DNA of 35,472 nt from AE-B3B sp964543295 (GCA_964543295.1 CAZIXA010000021.1:1-35472); one strand, 5' to 3'; positions 22,687 to 30,595 are shown, numbered from the stretch's first letter. Numbers and translations: made by a program. Notes: a model not told the origin generated them from the sequence alone.

Positions 22687-25260
22687 CTATTCCATCTCGC
22701 CCCAGTTTTTTCCCACCTTTGTCTCTACCACCAGAGGGACAGAAAGCTTCATGGCTCTTTCCATTTCCTCTTTCACTATTTTGCGAGTCTGGTCTATTTC
22801 GGCCTCCGGCACCTCCAACAGGAGCTCATCATGGATTTGAAGAATGATGTAGGCTCCTAATCCCTCCTTTTTGAATCTTCTATTCAGATTGATCATGGCG
22901 AGCTTGATGAGATCAGCAGCTCCTCCCTGAACAGGAGTATTCATAGCTGTGCGCTCAGCAAATTCCCGAGTTCTCTTATTTCGCGAGTTAATCCCGGGAA
23001 GACGCCTCTTCCTTCCCAGAAGGGTAGTTACATACTGTCTCTCTCGGGCTTCCCTTAAGGTTTTCTCTATATAGTCCATCACCTTGGGGTAGCGATCAAA
23101 GTATTTCTCAATATAATCTTCGGCTTCTTTTTGAGAGATTCCCAGATCTCGGGAGAGCCCATAGGCACTTATTCCGTAGATAATTCCAAAATTGACCACT
23201 TTTGCTTGTCGTCTCATCTGGGGAGTAACCTTTAGAGGAAGAACACCAAAAATCTCAGCCGCTGTTTCTTGATGAATGTCCTCATTCTTGGCAAAGGCTC
23301 TTTTTAGATTAAAGTCTTGAGAAAGATGAGCTAGAAGCCTTAGTTCAACCTGTGAGTAGTCGGCAGAAAGAAACCCATATCCATTTTCTGGTATAAAAGT
23401 GCGTCTTAATCTTTGTCCCAACTTGTTCCTGATGGGAATGTTTTGCAAATTAGGCTCTGAAGAGGAAAGCCTTCCCGTGGCAGTAACAGTTTGATTAAAA
23501 GAGGTATGTATCCTTCCTGTGGCAGGGTTGATTAATTCGGGAAAAGGCCTTATGTAAGTTGACTCTAACTTAAAAAGCCGTCGGTACTCTAATATTTTAG
23601 TCACGAAAGGATAAAGCAAAGATAGGGTTTGTAGAACTTCCTCGTCTGTTGAGTATCCGGTCTTGGTCCTTTTAAGAGGCGGCAGATTCATTTTTTCGAA
23701 AAGAATCTGACCCAACTGCTGGGAAGAATTAATATTAAATTTTTCTCCCACCTCCTGATAGATTTCTTCTTGTATTTCCTCCCTTTTCTTCTTTATGTCC
23801 TTTAAGAAGTCTTCCAGGGCGGTTTTATCAACTTTGATGCCCCTCTCTTCCATCTTAGCCAGAATTTCTATGAGCGGCATCTCTATTTTTAGAAATAATT
23901 CCCAGAGGTTCTCTTTTTTTAACCTTTCTTCCAGCAATTCCGAAAGCTGTGAGATGATCTTGGCTCTTTTAGCAGGATGGGCTTCTTTATCCAGATCTGT
24001 TCCCAGATAGTGAAGGGCTAAATCTTCCAGAGGATAATGGGATGCCAAAGGATTTAAAAGATAGGCAGCTAGTTCGGTATCAAAGCCCAGTCCAGTCAGA
24101 TCCATCTTTAACATTTTTAACTGATGAACTGTGGTCTTCAGATTATGCCCTATCTTCATAATTTTGGGATCTCTAAATATAGGATTTAATTTGCTTATGA
24201 TCAGATGGTTCTTTATCCCGGCTTGCTTGAGGGAGAGCCAATAAAGAGGCTTATCTTTGACGAAAAAAGCGATGCCTTCTATTTTTCCGTTTTTTTGAGG
24301 CTCAAGGATAAAGAAAGTCTTCTTCAGATTAGAGGCGAGACTGATCAAGTCGGGTAAGCTGGAGATTTCATAAAAGCGGGCTTTAGGGAAGATGGAAGGC
24401 CCAAGTTCTTTAATCAGTTGTTTAAATTCAAGATGGCTGAACAAAGGGAGGAGAAAATCTCTTTGGGGGGGATTAACCTTAAGCTCATCCAGACTAACTT
24501 CAAGGGAGACTGAAGTAATAGTAGTAGCCAGTTCCTTGCTCAATTTTGCCTGTTCAGTATGTTTTATTAAGAGCTCTCTTTTTTTGCCAGGAAGTTGATC
24601 AAGGTTATGAAGAAGATTATCCAGGGTCTTGAATTTTTGGATTAACTCCTTGGCCGTAACCGGTCCAATGCCGGGAATGCCAGGGATATTATCTGAGGTA
24701 TCCCCCGCTAAGGCTAAAAAATCAGGAATTTGTGACGGAGAGACTCCATATTGTTTTTTTACCTCTTTCGCATCAAAACGACGGATATCAGTTATTCCTT
24801 TTCTCGGCCTGAGAACACAGATAGAGGAGGATACTGCCTGCAGAGCATCTTTGTCTGCGGTGAGAATTTCAATCCTCAGACCCATTTTTTCTCCTTTTTT
24901 GGCCAGAGTTGCCAATAAATCATCCGCCTCATATTCCTCATTCTCGAAAAAAGGAATTCCGAAACCCTTCAGAACTTCTTTAGTTAGAGAAATCTGGCTA
25001 GCTAGGTCCTCGGGCATTCTGGGTCGGGTAGCTTTATACTCCTCCCATTTTCGATGACGAAAGGTTTTTCTACCTTTATCAAAAGCACAGGCGATGTAGG
25101 CTGGTTGTTCTTCTCGAAGGAGCTTCATTAGCATCCGGGTGAACCCATAAACAGCACCAGTGGGAACTCCTTCTGAGTTAGTCAAAGGAGGAAGGGCATA
25201 AAAGGCTCGATAAAGCAGGGCATTACCATCAATGAGAATAAATTTTTTCTGAGATTCCAA
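22687..25260 (-). CDS. polA: DNA polymerase I (3'-5' exonuclease domain inactivated)
   Basis: Repair and Okazaki-fragment polymerase, 857 residues. The 5' nuclease domain (1 to about 290) has LIDGNALLYRAF, YEADDLLATLA, TADKDAL and GDTSDNIPGIPGIGP. The polymerase domain has motif A DYSQVELR, motif B RRQAKVVNFGIIYG and motif C QIHDEL. In between is an exonuclease-like domain without its catalytic acids: the DxE motif is FFILEPQ (about 316-322), and the later Asp positions read NLKTTVHQ and HPAKRAKI. Proofreading is thus probably absent, as in Taq and Bacillus PolA. The start is TTG at 25260 with AGAGG upstream. A copy of its last 93 bases lies at 11163-11255. Confidence 0.95.
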   Translation of the reverse strand: MESQKKFILIDGNALLYRAFYALPPLTNSEGVPTGAVYGFTRMLMKLLREEQPAYIACAFDKGRKTFRHRKWEEYKATRPRMPEDLASQISLTKEVLKGFGIPFFENEEYEADDLLATLAKKGEKMGLRIEILTADKDALQAVSSSICVLRPRKGITDIRRFDAKEVKKQYGVSPSQIPDFLALAGDTSDNIPGIPGIGPVTAKELIQKFKTLDNLLHNLDQLPGKKRELLIKHTEQAKLSKELATTITSVSLEVSLDELKVNPPQRDFLLPLFSHLEFKQLIKELGPSIFPKARFYEISSLPDLISLASNLKKTFFILEPQKNGKIEGIAFFVKDKPLYWLSLKQAGIKNHLIISKLNPIFRDPKIMKIGHNLKTTVHQLKMLKMDLTGLGFDTELAAYLLNPLASHYPLEDLALHYLGTDLDKEAHPAKRAKIISQLSELLEERLKKENLWELFLKIEMPLIEILAKMEERGIKVDKTALEDFLKDIKKKREEIQEEIYQEVGEKFNINSSQQLGQILFEKMNLPPLKRTKTGYSTDEEVLQTLSLLYPFVTKILEYRRLFKLESTYIRPFPELINPATGRIHTSFNQTVTATGRLSSSEPNLQNIPIRNKLGQRLRRTFIPENGYGFLSADYSQVELRLLAHLSQDFNLKRAFAKNEDIHQETAAEIFGVLPLKVTPQMRRQAKVVNFGIIYGISAYGLSRDLGISQKEAEDYIEKYFDRYPKVMDYIEKTLREARERQYVTTLLGRKRRLPGINSRNKRTREFAERTAMNTPVQGGAADLIKLAMINLNRRFKKEGLGAYIILQIHDELLLEVPEAEIDQTRKIVKEEMERAMKLSVPLVVETKVGKNWGEME

Positions 25261-25285
25261 TTATCTGCCTCTTCTGACCATATTG

Positions 25286-25395
25286 AAGGGGGAAATAGGG
25301 CTTCGCCGATTCCTTCGGAATGCCCCCCTCAACGGCCCCATCGGCAGAGCCGACTCTCGCTTCGCTCGAGCAAGTCGGACCTGCTCCCCTCTTTT
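25286..25395 (+). repeat. GC-rich palindromic dispersed repeat, copy B
   Basis: Shares with the window start (inverted) the ordered blocks GGGGGAAATA, CCCCCCTC, ACGGC, ATCGGCA(G/A)AGCCGACTC and GCTCGAGC. It contains internal hairpins such as GATTCCTTCGGAAT. It lies just upstream of the polA start on polA's leader side, so it could form structure in the polA leader RNA. Confidence 0.6.
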
Positions 25396-25415
25396 TTCTG
25401 ATATTTGATCTACCG

Positions 25416-25463
25416 AGGTTTACTTCATAACAATTCAGAGAAATTATTGAAATTCCTATGCCT
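25416..25463 (-). repeat. 48-bp dispersed repeat, copy 1
   Basis: The 48 bases match 35425-35472 in reverse complement with one mismatch by eye. It begins AGGTTTACTTCATAACAATT and ends with CTATGCCT. The other copy interrupts a transposase-derived element at the window end, so this is probably the edge of a longer mobile or palindromic unit. Extent beyond 48 bp cannot be judged because copy 2 runs off the window. Confidence 0.7.
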
Positions 25464-25562
25464 CAAGCTAGACTTTGGGTTAAAATTCTCTACCTTTATT
25501 TAGGATTCTTCACTTTATTATAGCAGATCTTTTGCTATTAAGCAAAAAAGATAAAATCCTAC

Positions 25563-25590
25563 TTGCCATTTAGCTTGTATGTTGTATAAT
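25563..25590 (+). promoter_or_regulatory. Predicted sigma-70-type promoter P1 (M23/bactofilin)
   Basis: TTGCCA (25563-25568) and TATAAT (25585-25590) with a 16-bp spacer, directed at the M23 peptidase gene about 200 bp downstream. Confidence 0.5.
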
Positions 25591-25663
25591 GATAAAACTT
25601 TAAAGCAGGGATAAAGAAACCCGAGATATTTCTTGAGTTAAAAGATGGAAGAGAAGGCTAGAC

Positions 25664-25691
25664 TTTACATTTTGAGTTGGTGTGTTATAAT
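25664..25691 (+). promoter_or_regulatory. Predicted sigma-70-type promoter P2 (M23/bactofilin)
   Basis: TTTACA (25664-25669) and TATAAT (25686-25691), again with a 16-bp spacer, about 100 bp before the M23 start. Together with P1 it forms a tandem pair. The rest of the 25464-25792 leader contains no recognised gene. Confidence 0.55.
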
Positions 25692-25792
25692 GAAAATCTA
25701 GAGGGACACTAGAAGAGGAGCGGGCAAAAGAAAGAGAGGATCGTATGTTTATGATCGGGTTTGTCTAAATTATCTTTTTAAGGGGGGTAAAA

Positions 25793-26740
25793 ATGAGGAA
25801 AGAAAAGAGAAAGTTCTTCACTCTGATGTGGGTTCCCCATTCTCAAGGTAAGGTTCGCCATCTCACGATATCACAATTTACCTTTTCTTTGACTCTCCTG
25901 GGAGTTGGTTTAGCAATTGTTATTTTGTTTTTTTTCTTCATTGATTATTCTCAGATGAAGAACAAACTGGTTCGTCTAAACGAGTTAGGGAGAATAAATC
26001 AGATCCAGGCCAAGAAGATTTTTTCCCTGGCAGAGAAAATAAAAGATTTTAATCAGACTATGCAAAGATTGCAGGAACTGGAAGAAAGAATAAGGTCACT
26101 AGCTGGAGTAGGGGGTAGTGAGATTAATGAGCAAAAATTGGGTCGAGGAGGACCGAGCCTCTACCTGCCTCTTAAGGAGGAAGTAGATATAGAGGCGAAA
26201 AGTCCCCTCTCGTTTAAGTTAATTGGAAAAATTGAGGAAAACGTTGAAGCTCTCAGGGCTGAAGCTGAGGTACGCGAGGCAGGCTTTGGGGAGGTGGAGA
26301 AAGTCATTCTCAAGCAAATAGATTTATTTGCTTCAACTCCCAACATTTTTCCTGTTCAGGGATGGATTTCTTCTGGATACGGTTGGCGGAGAAACCCTTT
26401 CAGTAAGCGCAGAGAGTTTCATCAGGCCATTGACCTCGTTGCTCCTTGGGGTACCTCAGTAAAGGTGGCTGCCCAGGGAAAGGTTGTCTATGCTGGATGG
26501 AGAAAGGCCTATGGACTCACCGTAGAGGTAGAAGATGGTCATGGGTATTCTACCGTTTATGGTCATCTTTCTCGCATTCTGGTAAAAAAAGGTGCATGGG
26601 TAGAAAAGGGTGAAATAATAGGTAGAGTAGGAAGTAGCGGCCGCAGTACCGGGCCTCATCTTCATTTTGAGGTGTGGTTTCGGGGAAAAACCATAGATCC
26701 TTTAAATTTAATGGTAGAGCCCCTGGGATCGGGTGATTGA
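25793..26740 (+). CDS. Membrane-anchored M23-family metallopeptidase
   Basis: Zinc endopeptidase (LytM/M23 fold) or its regulator, acting on peptidoglycan. The 315-residue protein has a short cytoplasmic basic N-terminus, a transmembrane helix at about 29-50, a coiled-coil stalk (about 55-105) and a C-terminal M23 domain. The zinc ligands His210 and Asp214 (HQAID) and His291 in HLHF are present, as is His258 (YGHLS), so it is probably catalytic. SD AAGGGGGG precedes the ATG. A bactofilin gene follows within 80 bp: M23 peptidase/bactofilin pairs are a recurring arrangement in which the bactofilin scaffold places the peptidase. Confidence 0.92.
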   Translation: MRKEKRKFFTLMWVPHSQGKVRHLTISQFTFSLTLLGVGLAIVILFFFFIDYSQMKNKLVRLNELGRINQIQAKKIFSLAEKIKDFNQTMQRLQELEERIRSLAGVGGSEINEQKLGRGGPSLYLPLKEEVDIEAKSPLSFKLIGKIEENVEALRAEAEVREAGFGEVEKVILKQIDLFASTPNIFPVQGWISSGYGWRRNPFSKRREFHQAIDLVAPWGTSVKVAAQGKVVYAGWRKAYGLTVEVEDGHGYSTVYGHLSRILVKKGAWVEKGEIIGRVGSSGRSTGPHLHFEVWFRGKTIDPLNLMVEPLGSGD

Positions 26741-26817
26741 TGTCAAAAAGTTTGGTTGTAACTGAGTTGATGGCTGATAGATAATTTTTAGCCGAACACC
26801 CAGGTGGGGAGAGGGAA

Positions 26818-27201
26818 ATGTTTAAGAAAGGAGAGAAGTTCAAGACGCGCAGTGTAATTGGGAAGGAAACAGAGTTTAAAGGAAGCTTAAAAGACAAGGA
26901 AAGTATTCGAATCGACGGAAAATTTGAGGGAGAGATCGAGGTAGGGGGAAATTTGATTATAGGAGAAAATGCAGTTATCAAGGCAAATATAAAGGCTAAG
27001 TCGGTAAGCATCGGAGGTAAGGTTGTTGGTGATGTTAACTGCGAAGGAAAAGTAGAGCTTTTTTCTTCAGGGAGTTTAGAGGGTAAGGTAAAAGCTGCTG
27101 ATTTGACTATTGCTGAAGGAGCTTTCTTTAATGGAGAATGTAGGATGATTCCCTTGAGTGAATTTCCCGGAAAAGAGAACTCTGAGTCACAAGAGGGTTA
27201 A
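26818..27201 (+). CDS. Bactofilin
   Basis: Small polymerising cytoskeletal protein of 127 residues. The central right-handed beta-helix shows regular hydrophobic/glycine repeats (IRIDGKFEGEIEVGGNLIIG, then VSIGGKVVGDVNCEGKVELF). The ends are polar and disordered. The N-terminal MFKKGEKFKTRSVIG may bind membrane as in other bactofilins. The ATG follows GGTGGGGAGAGGG. Linked to the M23 peptidase upstream, it probably acts in local cell-wall remodelling and cell shape. Confidence 0.92.
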   Translation: MFKKGEKFKTRSVIGKETEFKGSLKDKESIRIDGKFEGEIEVGGNLIIGENAVIKANIKAKSVSIGGKVVGDVNCEGKVELFSSGSLEGKVKAADLTIAEGAFFNGECRMIPLSEFPGKENSESQEG

Positions 27202-27230
27202 AATCTACTCCATCCCAAAAAAAATAAAGG

Positions 27231-27301
27231 GGCGGCATAGCCAAGCGGTAAGGCAGAGGACTGCAAATCCTTTATCCCCGGTTCGAATCCGGGTGCCGCC
27301 T
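27231..27301 (+). tRNA. tRNA-Cys (GCA)
   Basis: Acceptor GGCGGCA pairs with TGCCGCC. A D-arm with GCCAAGCGGTAAGGC, an anticodon stem GGACT...and loop with GCA at 27263-27265, and a T-arm CCCCGGTTCGAATCCGGG are present. The discriminator is T at 27301 and CCA is encoded at 27302-27304. Confidence 0.96.
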
Positions 27302-27305
27302 CCAA

Positions 27306-27378
27306 GCCCAGTTAGCTCAGTGGTTAGAGTGCTTGCTTGACATGCAAGAGGTCGCTGGTTCAAGTCCAGCACTGGGCA
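27306..27378 (+). tRNA. tRNA-Val (GAC)
   Basis: Acceptor GCCCAGT pairs with ACTGGGC. The anticodon stem CTTGC/GCAAG encloses the loop TTGACAT, giving anticodon GAC at 27339-27341. The T-arm is CTGGTTCAAGTCCAG. Discriminator is A at 27378 and CCA is encoded at 27379-27381. It is one base after the CCA of tRNA-Cys, so the two are surely co-transcribed. Confidence 0.96.
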
Positions 27379-27425
27379 CCATAAAAACTAGTAAATGATG
27401 ATTCGTATCGGAATTCGAGGAGCTG

Positions 27426-29177
27426 ATGAGCTTAGAAGATAAACTTCAAAGCGAAGTAAACGTTGAGGCTTTGCGCCATAGTACTTCCCATATCATGGCG
27501 CAGGCTGTTAAAAGAATTTTTCCTCAGGCAAAATTGGGGATAGGTCCGCCCATTAAGGATGGTTTTTACTATGATTTTGATTTAGATGGGGCAGTTCTTT
27601 CTCAAAATTTACTTCAGGTCGAGAAGGAAATGAGGAGAATAATTGAAGATAATCTCCCCTTTGAGAAAAAAATAGTGATCAAAAAAGAGGCTGAAAAGAT
27701 CTTTAAAGAAAGAAACGAGCCCTACAAATTGGAACTTTTAGAAGAGATACCTGATGATGAGGTTACCTTATATCAACAGGGTGAATTTATTGATCTGTGC
27801 CGAGGTCCCCATCTAAAAAGGACAGGCGAGGTAAGATTTTTTCGCCTTCTTTCCCTGGCCGGGTCATATTGGCGGGGGAAAGAAGAAAATCCGATGCTGT
27901 CCCGCATCTATGGAACGTCTTTTTATAAAAAAGAAGAATTGGAGGATTACCTAAAGCGATTAGAAAAGGCGAAGAGAAGAGATCATCGAAGATTGGGTAC
28001 GGATTTGGATCTTTTCAGCATTTCGAGCGATTTGGGAGCAGGATTTGTAGTCTATCATCCTAGGGGGGCACTTCTCCGAGAGATTATAGAAAATTTTGAG
28101 AAAGAAGAGCATTTTAAAAGGGGATATCAACTAGTAAAAACCCCTCACCTTTCTAGAGCTAGGCTTTGGGAACAATCAGGGCATCTTGACTTTTACCGAA
28201 AGAATATGTATCTTTTCTCCTCAGGAAAAGAAGACTATGTAATTAAACCCATGAATTGCCCCGGGCACATATTGATTTATAAATCAAGGATTAGAAGTTA
28301 CAGAGATTTGCCCTTGCGATATTTTGAGTTAGGCACTGTTTATAGACGGGAGGAATCTGGAGTATTACATGGTCTTTTAAGAGTAAGAGGTTTTACCCAG
28401 GACGATGCTCATATATTTTGTGCACCTGCACAATTGATTGAAGAGATAAGGGGAGTACTGCAATTTGCCCTTTTTATGATGAAGATTTTCCGTCTAGGGT
28501 ATCGCATAAGCTTATCGACCCGACCTACTCAGTACATTGGTTCGCTCGATTCTTGGGAGAAGGCAACTGATGCACTGAAGAAGGCTCTGGAGGAAGAGAA
28601 ACAGGATTTCGAGATTGCTCAAGGGGAAGGAGCTTTTTATGGTCCTAAGATAGATATTCAGATGGAGGATGCTCTGGGTAGATTGTGGCAAGGTTCCACT
28701 ATTCAGGTAGATTTTAATCTCCCAGAAAGATTTGATCTTACCTATATAGCTTCTAATGGAAAAAAGAAGCGGGTAGTTATGATACATCGAGTAGTTCTGG
28801 GAACAATGGAGAGATTTCTCGGCGTATTGATTGAACATTGGGGAGGAGCTTTCCCGGTTTGGCTTTCTCCGGTCCAGGTCAAGATATTGACCGTGACCAA
28901 TAAAGAAGATTCTTTTGCCATTCGCATTTTTCAAAGGATGAGGGACGAGGGGATTCGGGTTGAGATTGATGACAGAAATGAAATGTTAGGCCATAAGGTG
29001 AGAGAGGCGCAATTAGACAAGATTCCCTACATGTTAATAATAGGGGCAAAAGAGGCAAAAGATGATTTGGTAACCATACGTAAAAGAAACGGAGAGAACT
29101 TGAGGGAAATAAGATTGGATGATTTCATTTCAGCGGTTAAGAGTGAGATACGAAGCAAGCAGGCTACCGAGTATTAA
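27426..29177 (+). CDS. thrS: Threonyl-tRNA synthetase lacking the TGS domain
   Basis: Class II synthetase charging tRNA-Thr, 583 residues. It opens directly with the editing domain (RHSTSHIMAQAVKRIFP, HxxxH type) and continues into the catalytic core and anticodon-binding domain. Zinc ligands are Cys278 (MNCPGH), His329 (DDAHIF) and His454, with spacing of 51 and 125 that matches E. coli Cys334/His385/His511. The offset of about 56 residues equals the missing N-terminal TGS domain. The upstream sequence cannot supply it, because the tRNA-Val gene ends 47 bp before the ATG. GAGGAG supports the ATG at 27426. Confidence 0.95.
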   Translation: MSLEDKLQSEVNVEALRHSTSHIMAQAVKRIFPQAKLGIGPPIKDGFYYDFDLDGAVLSQNLLQVEKEMRRIIEDNLPFEKKIVIKKEAEKIFKERNEPYKLELLEEIPDDEVTLYQQGEFIDLCRGPHLKRTGEVRFFRLLSLAGSYWRGKEENPMLSRIYGTSFYKKEELEDYLKRLEKAKRRDHRRLGTDLDLFSISSDLGAGFVVYHPRGALLREIIENFEKEEHFKRGYQLVKTPHLSRARLWEQSGHLDFYRKNMYLFSSGKEDYVIKPMNCPGHILIYKSRIRSYRDLPLRYFELGTVYRREESGVLHGLLRVRGFTQDDAHIFCAPAQLIEEIRGVLQFALFMMKIFRLGYRISLSTRPTQYIGSLDSWEKATDALKKALEEEKQDFEIAQGEGAFYGPKIDIQMEDALGRLWQGSTIQVDFNLPERFDLTYIASNGKKKRVVMIHRVVLGTMERFLGVLIEHWGGAFPVWLSPVQVKILTVTNKEDSFAIRIFQRMRDEGIRVEIDDRNEMLGHKVREAQLDKIPYMLIIGAKEAKDDLVTIRKRNGENLREIRLDDFISAVKSEIRSKQATEY

Positions 29178-29227
29178 AAATTGGCTAGCCAACTAGAGGT
29201 TAAACGACACTAAAAAAAGGGGGAAGA

Positions 29228-29749
29228 ATTAGAATAAAGGCGAAGATTGCAATAAACGATCAGATAAGAGCCAAGAGGGTAAGACTTGTCGATCAAGACG
29301 GCAAGCAGAAGGGAATTGTCTCACGCGAAGAGGCCTTAAAAATTGCGCGAGAAGAGGAACTGGATCTGGTGGAGGTAGCACCAGAGGCCAATCCTTCTGT
29401 CTGTAGAATTTTGGATTACGGTAAGTTCAAATATCAACAAGAAAAACGTAGAAAGAAATCCAAGAAAAAACACTCTACTAACATATTAAAAGAGGTAAGA
29501 CTAAGCTACAGGATAGGGGAGCACGATTTCGAAGTGAAACTAAGGAAGGTATGTAAGTTTCTAAAAGAGGGGCATAGAGTAAAAATTACTCTTCGATTCA
29601 GGGGGAGAGAAATGATCTATAAGGATCGGGGAGAAATGATTCTCAAGCGGATAGCTCAGGAAGCGCAAGAATTTAGTAAGGTTGAGTCTCCTCCTTCTGT
29701 CAGTGGTAGAAGGATAGAGCAGTATTTGATACCTAAAGTGGCAAAGTAA
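29228..29749 (+). CDS. infC: Translation initiation factor IF-3 (probable AUU start)
   Basis: Binds the 30S subunit and monitors start codons. The reading frame contains the whole IF-3: N-domain INDQIRAKRVRLVDQDGKQK, the DLVEVAPEANPSVCRILDYG linker start, the lysine-rich linker, and the C-domain (KEVRLSYRIGEHDFEVK, then VKITLRFRGREM). Between the in-frame TAA at 29201 and this conserved start there is no ATG, GTG or TTG. The first ATG (29369) would delete the N-domain. ATT at 29228 follows the strong GGGGG (29219-29223) at four bases. ATA at 29234 is a second choice. AUU is the start codon of infC in E. coli and underlies autoregulation by IF-3. Length would be 173 residues. Confidence 0.9.
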   Translation: MRIKAKIAINDQIRAKRVRLVDQDGKQKGIVSREEALKIAREEELDLVEVAPEANPSVCRILDYGKFKYQQEKRRKKSKKKHSTNILKEVRLSYRIGEHDFEVKLRKVCKFLKEGHRVKITLRFRGREMIYKDRGEMILKRIAQEAQEFSKVESPPSVSGRRIEQYLIPKVAK

Positions 29750-29754
29750 GTAAA

Positions 29755-29813
29755 CCCCATTAGAGACGTTGTCTCTAATGGGGCACGCAGAGGGAACCTT
29801 CTTTCTAACGGGG
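29755..29813 (+). promoter_or_regulatory. Hairpin with alternative pairing between infC and rpmI
   Basis: CCCCATTAGAGAC (29755-29767) and GTCTCTAATGGGG (29771-29783) form a perfect 13-bp stem with a 3-base loop. A second partner TCTAACGGGG (29804-29813) could pair with CCCCATTAGA instead, with one mismatch. Mutually exclusive stems before rpmI suggest an L20-type leader. Alternatively it is a small inserted palindrome, since GTAAAC flanks it on both sides (29750-29755, 29813-29818). Confidence 0.6.
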
Positions 29814-29842
29814 TAAACTTCAAGAGAGAATGAGGCAGAAGA

Positions 29843-30040
29843 ATGCCTAAAATTAAAAGTCATAGAGGGTCGATGAAGCGATTTAAAAAGACCAAAAAGG
29901 GAGAAATAAAAAGAAGTCAGGCCTTTGGTGGTCATTTGAAAGTGAAAAAGACCTCTAAAAAAAAAAGAAACTTGAGAAAAAGTGTAATATTGGGTAAAGG
30001 AGATACGGCGAGGATCAGAAGATTGGTTCCTAAATGGTAA
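29843..30040 (+). CDS. rpmI: 50S ribosomal protein L35
   Basis: Highly basic 65-residue protein of the large subunit. The start MPKIKSHRGSMKRFKKTKKG and the end GKGDTARIRRLVPKW are diagnostic. It lies between infC and rplT as in most bacteria. Expression is usually tied to L20 feedback on the leader. It is followed immediately by a repeat element that separates it from rplT. Confidence 0.95.
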   Translation: MPKIKSHRGSMKRFKKTKKGEIKRSQAFGGHLKVKKTSKKKRNLRKSVILGKGDTARIRRLVPKW

Positions 30041-30217
30041 CTATTTAGCCACAGATTCACACAGATGAACACGGGTTGGGTTTGTTGAGTTTATTGAAAA
30101 ATAAGGCAACAACTATGGAAATTAGTTTATTATTGAATCTTGGCAGAAAACCAGAATTTAAAAGACTTTTATATGATAATAAAAGAAAAATATCAGCGTA
30201 AATCTGCGGCTGAATAG
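30041..30217 (+). mobile_element. MITE-like remnant of a GxxExxY-protein element, copy 1
   Basis: 177 bp bounded by imperfect inverted ends (CTATTTAGCCACAGATT and, inverted, CTATTCAGCCGCAGATT). The 3' part encodes the end of a GxxExxY (PDDEXK-like) protein: LLLNLGRKPEFKRLLYDNKR then KISA and a stop (30199-30201), with no start or N-terminus. It closely matches 34644-34821. It splits rpmI from rplT but contains no terminator-like U-tract, so the operon may still read through. Confidence 0.7.
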
Positions 30218-30233
30218 TTAAAAGAGAAATTAA

Positions 30234-30593
30234 ATGACTAGAATAAAAAGAGGCATAATTCACAGTAAAAAGAGAAAGAGAATATTGAGACTTGCCAAGG
30301 GATATAGAGGAGGGAGGAGCAAGCTTTACACTCTGGCAAGCGAGGCTCTAAAGAAAGCACTTTCTGCCAAGTATAAGGGTAGAAAAAAAAGAAAGAGAGA
30401 TTTCAGAAGACTGTGGATTGCCAGGATTAACGCTGCCTCTCGCCAGGAAGGAATCCCTTATAGTCTTTTTATAAGAGGACTAAACAAGGCTAATATCAAA
30501 CTAAATAGAAAAGTTCTCTCGGAGTTAGCCATCAGTGATCCTTCCGAGTTCTCAGAATTGATAAAGAAGGTTAAGAAAGGACTAGAGGAGTAG
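30234..30593 (+). CDS. rplT: 50S ribosomal protein L20
   Basis: 119-residue assembly protein of the large subunit and usual autoregulator of the infC-rpmI-rplT operon. Conserved stretches include MTRIKRGIIHSKKRKRILRL, AKGYRGGRSKLY and IARINAASRQEGIPYSLFI. The ATG follows AAAGAGAAATTAA, a weak ribosome site. Its TAG is two bases before the TTG of the PASTA gene. A 177-bp inserted repeat lies between rpmI and rplT, unusual for this tight operon. Confidence 0.95.
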   Translation: MTRIKRGIIHSKKRKRILRLAKGYRGGRSKLYTLASEALKKALSAKYKGRKKRKRDFRRLWIARINAASRQEGIPYSLFIRGLNKANIKLNRKVLSELAISDPSEFSELIKKVKKGLEE

Positions 30594-30595
30594 AG

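Noticed and set aside
26550..27011. 153-codon minus-strand frame over the M23 and bactofilin genes
   Set aside because: Overlaps two well-supported genes and shows no recognisable domain.
27158..27340. Short frame across the tRNA genes
   Set aside because: Runs through tRNA-Cys and into tRNA-Val and has no protein features.
27382..27425. T-box leader for thrS
   Set aside because: Only about 44 bp separate tRNA-Val from thrS, too short for a T-box.
29369..29749. infC starting at the first ATG
   Set aside because: It would delete most of the conserved IF-3 N-terminal domain that is encoded in frame upstream.
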